64,000 nt of DNA. It comes from Luidia sarsii (taxonomy: Eukaryota; Echinodermata; Asteroidea; Paxillosida; Luidiidae). How positions within the stretch are numbered: the stretch's first letter is position 1; each line of letters starts with the position of its first letter. Under the pieces are notes generated by a model that was given only the letters and a program-made list of their open reading frames with translations, had not been told where the DNA came from and made no database searches. Made by a program: the position numbers and the translations under genes. The stretch lies in NCBI GenBank assembly GCA_949987565.1, contig OX465104.1, forward strand, positions 6,830,448 to 6,894,447. Reading direction: 5' to 3'. Shown piece after piece: positions 20,022 to 31,900 of this stretch.

Positions 20022-22946
20022 ATTAAATTCAAACCCTACCCTCCCCTCCCCTGCAATCCCATCAAATGTCAACAGAAATATGGGAATGAAAAAAAAATGG
20101 CGGGTTAAAATATTTTGACCTTGTCTGCATACAGTTTATTTAATAGAAACTGTGTAGCAAATACATTTACTGGCATTTCCAATTTTAAAATGTCCGCTCG
20201 ATAATTTCTCTGGCTAGTTGAATGCTCTAGTTGCTTCAGTGCTTGATCGAAGGGGAAAATGTGTTAGTGTGCTATATGAAGCCTACTAAAAGGAATATCC
20301 ATTTCAGATTATGTTTCGTATAGCCAGCTATTTATTCATTAGTAATCTCATCAGGTAGTATTCTTTCAACATTTGGTATTCAAGTATAGGTCTATACTCT
20401 CAGATAAAGAGATTACTTGGGGGATAGGAAAAGCTAGCACAATTCACTCTATCTAGGATCACATTCCATGCTAGAATACGTACAGGAACAAATTGAGACT
20501 ATTCCCACTTTTGGACAATCCACACATGATGAGGCGGTGAAAAGAGCTCAAAGCGGTCTTGAACATTTTGCACTATAAACATCAACATAATTGTTCATCC
20601 AATGAAGTGGTACAGACGTATACGTGTAGCACATTACCGTACTTAGGTATACCCGTGCAAAATATCAAAACATGTAAATTAGATTGTCAACGGAAATTGC
20701 ATGCATGTCCATCACATGCCCGATACTCAGAATACAAATCTGATTTGGCTGAGCAGCAATGAAATGGATTTGAATGCCTCCAAAATTGCACACGTAGACG
20801 AAATTCAGATGAGAATACATGTAGGTTGATAGTATCTAAGTACATGTATACCGTAGCTATAACATTATAAAAGTACAAAGTTATTGAACAGACATGCATT
20901 AGTGTTCTGCTGCATTAGAGAGAAATTCGCTCACTACTTATTATGTATATGAGTATACATTCATTACATATTTCAGCCAGGTATGCATTGTACAAAACCA
21001 CAGTCGTTTACATTTTGGTTATTTTCTTGTATGTATATCATTGGCAAATTCACGAACGTGTGTACACATATACAAAACCATTTAGGCCTATATACCCCGG
21101 GAAAGAATTTGGGCAAGCAGATTTTCGGGCACGCACACACTGTAACCTTTGATCTGTATAACACTTGCATAGAGTTCCTTAATGGAACATTTCTTTGAAT
21201 ACCGGTAGTCCTTGATGTAAAATAGCTAGTGACCTTTACTTATGCCACCCTTCAGTTATACCCGATACTTTAAAAAAATACCCAGGATTTTCAATCCGGA
21301 CAAACACCCCAACAAACAAACTAACAAACACCCCTACACCCAAACAAACAAACAATTCCGAACACCCAAAGAGCGGCCTCTATAGATGGATGCTTACAGA
21401 GCATGGAATCTACCGACATGGCTGATTAATCAATCATTAGCGTTAACTTTGAAGTACGTCCACAATCTTCTATAGTTATAGGATCAGATTTCATTTAAAA
21501 TCAATGCGGTCACACTGGACAACCCAGAGTAGCCTGAGCTAAATCCTATATCTGACTGATGATCACAGCTGGTACATGGGGCATACATCCTTGCGTGACA
21601 AGGTAGATCAGATTTGGCAGATGGAATCACGTTGTTTAGATGCCAGGCAAAATCGTCTGTTTCCACGAACTGGCGGATTGATCCACGCAGCGGAAACGAT
21701 ACATTGTGAAAATAGAGCTGAGAAAGTTAGTACTAACCTTTTGGGAATGAAATTATTTCCGCCCGTCCAACGATGGATACCGGTACAGTAGTGTATGAAG
21801 TTAATAACAAGTGAAAGTGATTTCTATCCTCAAGTGTAGTTTCTATAGGCAATGATTGGGGAAACTGATTAGCCACTCTCTGAAAATGCCAACGACATTA
21901 TATCTTTAGGAAGTCCCACTCTTCAACAAATCTGTCAAAGCCGAAACGAGCCCTCCTGCTGGATCCAAAATTGCAACGGCTACATCTACCTATGACGATT
22001 AACATTTTACTACCCAAGCCACCTGCACCTGAAGTGTAGAAAACTGTCTATCTCGAAATGCCCCGAAGCGTGGACATATCCATACCCTGCCTTACTCAGA
22101 AACACTTGCACCTGATTTTTCTCTTTTTATTTATTTATTTGGGGGGTGGGGACGGGGGGTTATATGCCAACACTGAAATATGCAATGATTTTCTGATGGT
22201 GATTTCATGGAGCCATTTAAAACGAATTCATTGTGAAAATGTCAACTCATGTGAACTGATGAGAACACCTTAAGGTCTTTCAAAATAATCATGGTGAAAA
22301 ACACCCTGAATATCCCGGGTATGGTTCAATAGTGGCGGAGGGCCAAGGGGACGTGGAGGGCTTAATACAATGTTTGGTATTCAGGTCCAACCGAACGGTT
22401 GCACAATATTCATGGCTATATCAGGCGGTTGTGCATGGTGCGCTGTCTGTGTGTACATAACTATAGGCATGTACATTGAAGCCATCACCGCAAAGAATAA
22501 TTATGGGTTTTGAAAGGACTACTGCTAAAATCACCCTGAAAAGTTCCTGAAGCGATTTGGCTAATTTTTGGAGAAACACAATTATATAGAAATCCTTTAC
22601 TGTACCGGACCTTCAATCCGAGACCTTCGGTTTTGCGTATATTACAAGCGCTCTCACCACCCGAGCTATCCAACCCTTAGATTGTGGCCTTCCCAAAAGA
22701 GTCAACTAGTCTTTGGCTCACTGGTAAAAAAAAACAGGTAATGAAATCACCACCAATTTTTTTTTTTTCACGGCAACATTTCACATTATTCATCCCATTT
22801 TCAGAGTCCAGATATTGACAGTTTGGTGAGAGGGGAGGGGGAGAGGAAGAGAGGGAGGGGAGGGAGGGAGGGACGGATGAGGGAGTAGGAGGGAGAGAGG
22901 AGGGAGGGAGGAGGGTGGGACGGAGGAAGAGGGAGACGGGGCCTGA
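20022..22946. other. SHMT1-STOM convergent spacer, right part
   Basis: No gene was found. The stretch is AT-rich with CATGTA and ACATGTA motifs and a short CAAACAAACAAA tract near 21300-21355. The STOM 3' UTR probably enters here. TTTATT repeats at about 22127-22140 read AATAAA on the minus strand, roughly 810 bp past the STOM stop. A family-2 SINE lies at 22590-22720. Confidence 0.4.
22590..22720 (-). repeat. tRNA-derived SINE (family 2), 5' head
   Basis: The minus strand reads a tRNA-like head: GGTTGGATAGCTCGGGTGGT (A box), then a diverged B box TCGGATTGAAGGTCCGG. The adjoining tail is GTCAACTAGTCTTTGGCTC on the plus strand. It is too diverged to be a functional tRNA. Confidence 0.65.
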
Positions 22947-25900
22947 CTACTTCACCATGGTAGACAGGAGGTCGATGGGCAGGGGGAAGATGATGGTGGA
23001 GTTGCGCTCGGCAGAGATGGCGTTGAGGGTCTGCAGGTAGCGGAGCTGGAGGGCGCTGGGAGACTGGGCGATGATGTCGGCCGCCTCCTTCAGGGCCCTC
23101 GAAGCATTCTGCTCCCCCTGCGCCGCAATCACCTGCACAGTAGCACAAGCAAAATAGAAAACCGAGAATAAACATCCCTGAAGCCCCTACGGAACGTTGG
23201 TAAGATCGAAAAACAGAAATGTTCACAGATTGACATGAAGTGTATACAGTTTGAAGATGGTTATGGTAGAAACCTCGCACTGAAATATTTTTGCCTAAAA
23301 TGCTGTATTATTTTAGACAAGAGTATAGAAATAGTGTATGTCTCACCCCTATATAAAGATCTAAAAAAAAAATCGGAACAATACGTTGAATGCTGCATTT
23401 TCGCAAACAAATGAAGCGGTTTTTCACTATTTTCTCGAGACTCGGTTGACGGATTGAGCTGAATTTTTCACAGGTGTGCTATTTCATGCACATGTTGGAT
23501 CAGACAACGTATGGATGCTATTCTTTGACCTCGACCAATGTTGTGCCATCCCTTTAAAGGACGCTGATACAGATGTGAATGGCTTAAGTGCATGTGTAGG
23601 AATCAATCCCATTTGGTTGTCGGCGCTTCTTATATAGTGGTGCGGCCTGATTACCTGCGCAGCAATCAGCCGTGCGGGATTAGAGGGAAATAAAACTGGA
23701 AATTATTCAGAGATCAATAAAGACGGCGGATGAGTAGATCTAGCCAGCCTTAGGGGGGAGTTGGGCGTCGCTTGTTTGCATTGGGGCGGTCAGAATTGGT
23801 TTAGCTGTCACTGGTATAGAGCAAACGATAACGCCGTGTAGAGTTTGGTGCATCGCATCCTCCTGTATATTGTTGCCGTGACCCGATTGATAGGGGTGAT
23901 CAGGGAGGATTATCAGCGGGACTGACGGCCGAATCAAGTCTTGGCGATGAGCTCTAGATCTGTGACTGACATACTGCGACCCGGGTCAAGCTCCAACTTG
24001 CACAATGACTACAACAACAGTCGGCATCAAGGACTCGTACAGCAATATGCGCCTGGGTTACAGGATCGCGAGATTGTGGGAGAATTCATGTGAAGGAGGC
24101 TTGTTATTAGAGCCATGCTCCAGTCACATGAGACCCACTGCTTTTGTTGCCCTACGGTCCAACAACAAGATACCGAGAAAGTTGTGACTTTGGATTTCAT
24201 TCATCGGTGCTTGACTTGACTTCTTCGGGGGTGGGGGCAGCCTAAGAGCTTTAGAGATCTCAGGTGGTTAGAGCTGGAACGTTCAGGATCCAATCACACT
24301 CCAGTCTTAATGCTCTTTACACTTCAGTAACTAATTAATTAATTAATTAGAGGACCTCTAGGATCGAAGCACCATTGGGCCTTTTGAATTTGTGTATAAT
24401 ATTTGGCCGTTTAAGTCAATAAGCAGTGTGCAATATTGTTCATTACTTCCTCTCTTTTTTTCAAATGGACGGCAGAAATGGAAATCAAGTCAAAGCAAAA
24501 GCAAAAACCAAAGCTAGAGCCACAGGCAAAACCAAAGCCACGTGGCAGCCACAGCCACAGCCAAATCAAAAGTCAATCTAAAGTCAAGGTTAAAGCAAAA
24601 GTCAAAGATGAGCCAATGCTTGAAAGTCCAAGCCAAAGCCAAAGCTGAAGTCCAAACCAAAGTCCAAGCTGAAGTCCAAGCCAAAGTCAAAGCTAAAGTT
24701 ATAGCTGCAGTCAGAGCCAATGTTAAAGCCAGAGCCATGGATTAATAAAATAAAGATCTGGAAGAATAATAACTGGTTGCATTACCTTGGCTCTGGCCTC
24801 ACGGGATGCCTCTGCCTCAGCTGCCATGGCACGCTGCATCTGGACGGGCAGACGGACGTCCTTACTGCAAAAGCAAACACACGAAACACAAGATTAGCAC
24901 GAGTCAGGATACCAGACCTTCCTTCATACATTGTATAGTCTATGCCATCACGGTGCTGTATACAGCGCACTTCAGCAGAACCTGTCTTAAAAGCAATCAA
25001 CCTCTGAGAAAGGTCCTGCTGTAGGATCAAAACGCCAGATCAAAGGCAAACTGCCTCTAAGAAAGGTCCTACTAGGAGCAAAACGTCTGATCAAAGACAA
25101 ACTGCCTTTGAGAAAGGTCCTGCTAGGATCAAAACACCAGATCAAAGACAAACTGCCTTTGGGAAAGGTCCTACTAGGAGCAAAACGGCAGATCAAAGAC
25201 CACCTGCCTCTGAGAAAAGTCCTGCTAGGATCAAAACGCCAGATCAAAAACCACCTGTCTCTATTAAGAAAGGTCCTGCTAGGATCAAAACACCAGATCA
25301 AAGACAAACTGCCTTTGAGAAAGGTCCTTCTAGGGTCAAAACACCAGTTCACAGACCATCTGCCTCTGTGAAAGGTCCTGCTATAGGATCAAAACACCAG
25401 ATCAAAGACCACCTGCCTCTATAAGAAAGGTCCTGCTAGGAGCAAAACGCCAGATCAAAGACCACCTGCCTCTGAGAAAGGTCTGCTATATGATCAATAC
25501 GCCAGATCAAAGACCATCTGCCTCTAAGAAAGGTCCTGCGAGGATCAAAACACAAGGTCAAAGACCACCTGCCTCTAAGAAAGGTCCTGCTAGGAACAAA
25601 ACGCCAGATCAAAGACAAACTGCCTCTGAGTAAGGTCCTGCGCTAGGATCCAAATGTCAGGCCCTCTAAACGTTTTGAACTTGCATTTAGGCCTATTGGT
25701 TTTCTTTTGCCTCTGCTGGGATCGAAACTTCATCAGGCCCTCTAAATTCGGTTTAGATTTTGTTAAATTTTTCCATCACTTACATTTCGACTCTCTCCAC
25801 TTTGACTCCCCACGGGTCGGTGGCCTCGTCCAGCAGCTCCTGCAGAGTGGAGCTGGTCTCCTCCCGGTTGCTGAGCACCTCGGACAGGGTCTTGGTGCCC

Positions 25901-28900
25901 AGCACGTTGCGCAGGGTGGTGGCCGCCAGCAGCTCCGTGGACCGCTTGTAGTTCTCCACGTTCAGCACGGCCATGGTGGGCTCGTAGACCCGGAAGTAGA
26001 CCACTGCGTCCACGGTGACCGTCACACTGTCCTTGGAGAGGATCTTCACGGAGGGTAGAGGGAGAGAGAGAGAGTGATGAATAACGTGCGGTGAGAATCA
26101 TGCAGTCCACTCCCGAAAGACCTATGATTATGCAGATACTGCAGATTGGTATACCGGTACTGGTTATTGGTAATTGGTTATTGGTTACTGGTTATTGGTT
26201 ACTGACCAAAATAGCCAACAAGTGAATGTCACAAATTAGGAGGGACCGGCTGCGGGGCCCATGTTGTCGACCTTCCAGTTAGTATGGGTCCTGGTAACCG
26301 GTCTCGCTTTTCTGAGCCCAGGCTATCAACTTGAGACAGCAGCACCTCTAATTGTTGCTTGCCTCATACGCGAGACGAAGACGAGGGGCCGACGTTTCGA
26401 TCCTATATAGCAGGACCTTTCAAGTCTTTGAGAAAGGTTCTGCTAGGATCGAAACGCCACACTCATGAAAGTGCATGACGACATTGTGTGTGGTTCAATG
26501 TGGAAAGGTTTACGGTGACACCATGTAGGCCTATAATACTTTGTCTCTTGTGAGATAAGTGTGGCTCGAAAAGAGCCAGTAACTCCAATGACATCTCCGT
26601 TGTACTCTGCCCATCGTTGGGAGACAATCTATACATCGTCATGCAGTACAGACCATTCTGAATGTAATTCTACCAAATTATATTTTATAATTTTTTTTCA
26701 TATCTCTTCCATCCTTCAAATCTCATCATGGCCGGAGTTTATCAGACCAGGGGTCCATTTCACCAACCCATCGTAACTTACGATCAATCGCAAGACGAAG
26801 AGCGATGCACAGAAACCACACGGCCTTACACAACTTACGATGGATTATTCATCGTAAGTGGAGTTACGATGCATCGTAAGGCTTTGTGAAATCCAGCCTT
26901 GATCCAATTTCATAGAGTGGCTCGATGAAATTGGCCCCTGGTCTTAATTTCCTCGCCGCCAAAGTCCTGGAATCCGAGCCGTGCCCAGACTCACCTCTTG
27001 AGGGGGCACGTCGAAGGAGAGTGTCCGAAGGTCCACCACCCGGAACTCATCGATGCAGGGGATGATGACGAAGAGGCCCGGACCCTTGGGGCCGCCTGGG
27101 AGCAGCCGGCCCGCCCGGAAGATGATGGCTCGCTCGTACTCAGCCACCGTCTGGTGGACAACGGCAATCGACAAAGAAACAAAAATTGTGAAAAAAAAAA
27201 TTGGCAAAGAAACCTTTCACTGGACTGCGACTCGAACCCGAGACCTCTGGTTTTGGGTAGCAGCGCTCGTACCATCTGAGCTATCCAGCCCTTGCACGGC
27301 GGCCTTCCAATTTGCCGCCTTTATATCGTGCGAACTTCTGGAATGAGGGCTGCTTTATTATTGTCTTCGTCTCCACGAAAAGTTCACATATTCAGGTGAA
27401 TCCACACACCGAGCAACTCCCTAGCTCCTATCCCTCGTCTAAGTGATTTTCTAAACCGCCTAGCCCACTATGTCAACTTCCAGTGATTGTGACCCAGCCC
27501 AGTTTTAAAGACTATTTCGATGCGAAATTTAGTGCTATCTCTAAACCAGTACACGACTCCACTGCCGTGAAGGAACTCAAACTCAAACTGGAGGCGAAAG
27601 ATCTGTCCCGCCCGGGAAACATCGCTTAATTCGAGTTCTGCGCCCAGCTCGAAATCCTTCTCTACAAGGTTCTGGCCGCCATCTCCTCTGACAACGACCC
27701 AGAGGAGGCACTCAAGGCCGTCAGGGAAGCGCTGGATCTACTGGCAGCCAGGAAACGGAAAATCCGGATCGCCGACTCCAGCAAGGCTGGTTGGGGCACG
27801 ATCTCGCACCTAGACAAGTCTGAAGCCGACAATCTTTCATTTGAGGACACACCTTCCTCCCATGCTATATTAAAACACTTGAAACTAAAATCTATATTAT
27901 CTCCTTGTCCTTTGTATGGCGGTCCATTAATACTAAACTGCTTTTCATGCGTATGAGCGAAGCGAAGTAGCATGAAAGTTCACATACTCTTATTGTGGTG
28001 GAACGACAACTAAAGATCGCGCTTTCAGCGCAAGGCCTACACAATAATAGTCAACTAGTCTTTGCTGGGGGGGGGGAGGCGCCAGTCAGAAGCTTTCAAG
28101 CATTAACTGCTGCATAATTATATATCTGCAGGGATCAGGTCTCCCCCCTTTCATTCATGCGATGGAAACAAACAACCGATTGCAAACCTGGCTACAGCAG
28201 CTCGGGATCACACAAAGTAGATGCAGATTATTTATTTTGTTTAGATTTAAACACTTTGCTTATTACTGAGTAAATGACCAAAATTCGACCCCCCAAAAAA
28301 AACAAAGGTAGAGGGTCTGAAGATCTAGCAGTATCTCAACTCACGAAGGCAGAGTCTTTTTTTTTGCTTTTGAGAAAAAAAAACCCTGCTGACATCGAAA
28401 CATGAGGGCCTCGGCATGTTCCCGACGAGCAATGGATTTGTAAAGAAAGTGGCAATCCGATATTGGTTGCTTTTCTTTTGGTACAAGTGGAACTTTGGCT
28501 GGCAATCTGATTTTATAGGGCGAGGCTATTCATGCAGTGCTTAAGCGCCTCAGTCTATGAAATTTGGCCACAGGTCACTACACCGCATCAACACAGACAA
28601 ACTGCTAGACCCGGACAACAACACGGCACCTTGAATATCATGCAGACCGATATGGGGATGGTGACGATGATGACGATGATGGAGAAGAACATGAGAATGT
28701 AAATGCAACAGCCCAAGCTGGCTTCCCTGGGATCTGGAAAATTGGAGCAAGAAGAAACAGCGTCTGATGGCGAGTTGCCGAAGATGAAGATTTCACCGTT
28801 AGACTTTTGTTAATGTGGGAATTAAGTTCGCGGTGACACCACGTGAGTCATCTCTTTCAAGTTGGAGTAGGGCTCTCTGCATGTGAAGTGCCAGAAACTT

Positions 28901-31900
28901 GCTTTGGACAGTGTGTAGGCCTATACTCCGTCTGTCAGGCTCTATCTCACAGGCAGAGTATATATACACAATGTCGAAATGTTGAGTAACTCTCAGAGCA
29001 ATACTCCTTCCCAAAAGAGATGAGTTACAGTCTATGCGATGTCACTGAATATTTTCCACATTGTGATTCCACAATTTCCCAGTCTTATCTCAATATTTTA
29101 AGTCCAACGAATGAAGGAAAAACTGACTGGGAACTTTTCAACAATTTTGTAAAAAAAATAATGGCAAAGAAAAATTTGACTGAACCAGGACTTGAACCTG
29201 AAACCTCGGGTTTGACGTACTGCAGCGCTCTTATACCATCAGAGGTATCCAGCCTTTAGATAGCAGCTTTCACAAATAATAGTTTCCCCTCACAGTTTGT
29301 CTTTTATAATCTCTCAATCAATATGTGAAACATTTCCATATTAAATGTTCAATACTGAAAGAGCCCCGAGGACTCGGAATTTTGATCCAGGGACGACCGT
29401 CCTCAATAGCAACAAATTATTGACTTTTTTTTGGGGGGGGTTTCAAATATCAGGGCCTAATTGAATGGAAAAATCTTCTTTAAGACTAATGACTAAATGT
29501 CTGCATATATTGCTACGACTTCCAACTCACGGTGTAATGTAATTATACTTGTTGCCATGGTGAAATTGCTCAACTCTGCGAATGAACCAAATGCATTTCA
29601 GGATAATCCCTCGATTTTTTTTTCTTTTTCTAACTGTGCCCCTGCTAGACTGGCCGGCAACATTTTGACAAGATTAAACAAAGATGTGTAGGATTTAAAG
29701 AAATACAAATGATATTGCAAGCTGCTTACTCTAACTGGCTTTGAATAATATAAGTGCAAGAGAAGTATAGAATTATTAGGGCCTGATGTTTCGATCCTAG
29801 CAAGACCCTTTTCAAGTGCCAAACGATGCACGTGCAGGATTTTCTAAAAAAAAATAAAAAAATTAGGGGGATGCCAAAAATGTCTCATTTGCTCAATCAT
29901 AGCAAACAAAAGAAATCATTTTAGGGAAAAAACAATTCTGGCTGGCACCATAACCCCTGCATGATGTGATTATTCCTAGGCCCGACCCAGCAATGAGCAG
30001 CATCATAGTACAGGTAGTGCAACATTTGATGGACCATGCAACTTCAATTAAGAGGCCCGCTTTAAAGCCCCTTGGTAAGATCGAAAAACAGAAATATTCA
30101 CAGATTTGCATGCAACTCATACAGTTTGAAGATTGTTATAGTATAAACCTCTCACTAAAATATTTCTGCCTAAAATGTTGTATTTTGGGAGAAATGAGTA
30201 AACTATTTTTTCGAAACACTATACGGCATTGAATGCTGCATTTTCGCGAAACAACTGAAGCGGTTTTCACGATTTTCTCGAGACTCGGTTGGAGAATTGA
30301 TGCTGAAATTTTCAGAGGTGTGGTATTTCATGCATATGTTGGATCAGACAACGTATGGATGCTATTCTTTGACCGCGACCAATGTTGTGTAGGGGCTTTA
30401 AGCCACTGTATAGGCTCCGGTTCAAATCCCAGTCTGGTCAAGTTCTATTTCGATGGAATTTTCACGTACTTTTTCACTAATTAGAAATAAGCCCTGAAAT
30501 GTACTTATAGCAAAAATTTTAAGTAAAACCAAAAATCGGCCTTTAAGAAAAAGTTCCTGTTATAGAAATGAAATGTCAGACCCTCTCAAATTTGAGTCAG
30601 TCAAATAAGTTTGAAAAATGTTTTCTGTTACATTAAGGAATTTTAACTGTTGGTTTGATATCCAACAAAAGCAAATTACAACAAAGTTTGACAGCATCAC
30701 AGATATAACATGATGTTTACGTCGAGGAGAATGTAATTCAATTAGGGTTTGCCCTGCCCGACGTGATAAGCACTGAATGCCCAGTGCTTTGCCCGATGCC
30801 TGGTTGAAAAAAAAATCAGGTATAGCTCTGACGGGCTTATGACGTCGAGCATAGCAGGGCATATCCTCATTGAATCATTGAAAGTTTGAAAGGAAATAGG
30901 GTCTATCCATCAATTTAAACCTGCATAATTGTGTGCCCTACTTGATAATTAGGGCCTTATAAAAATGTCATAAATAAAAATAAAAGAAGAATTTAAAGAA
31001 CAATTTAGGGATCCACGATAACAAAATGGCAAAATGAAAAACAAAATTGTCCATCCAACCGTAAACCTAAAATTAATATTTTTCAAGGCAACAATGCATG
31101 GGCAGAATTTAAAATGCAGAAGTAGTGCATACACACAAACAACATTTCATTTATCATTAAAACATTGCTAGTGATTTAAAATTTGCTTTTAATCTATTCA
31201 TCCGTTTATTGGTTATTAAATCTAATTTTCAATTATTCAGTATTTTTTTGGTTGGCACACCAACCAAGGGGAAAACATTATAAATTATAGAGTAGACTAA
31301 TAGCTTCCTGTAATATGAAAGCTCTATAGAATGCTCAGATGTTGAATTTCTCGACATACTGACTTATTATAAAACGAGAAATTGGAGTTCAAATGTGGTC
31401 CAGTCCAAAATGTTATATTATTTTTCTGTTTTATTTACATTCCTTCGACCAAATTATTTCATTTTTTTTTTTAAGTCAAAAAAGGACTGGCCCCCAGCCT
31501 GTTGAAAAATGATAAGTCAGGCCCACTAAATTTTGAGATTTGCATTTTGGTAATTTTAGTCAGTAAGCAGTTTGCAACATTTTTGTATACCACTTTAAAA
31601 ATAATAGGTTCACAAATCTATTTTGTATTTTTATGTTTTGTTTCCCTTCCTTCACCAATTTGTTGTTCATATTTTCTTGAAAAGTCGAAACAGGACTGGA
31701 CCCCGGTTAAAAATTATAACTGCAGCGGTATGAAATTGTATCCTATGTTAATGACTTTGGAAATGTCGGTCATAATAATATTTAATATTGTGGCCGGCAC
31801 ATTGTTTATTAGATAACAGTAAAGTGAAAAAGGCCTACTCAATTAGGTGTACCTATAATTTCCTTGTCTGCAGTTCCTTTTAAACAAGACCACAACAAAA

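Noticed and set aside
22801..23280. 159-residue minus frame overlapping STOM exon 6
   Set aside because: Out of frame with the stomatin exon and running across its acceptor; a shadow frame.
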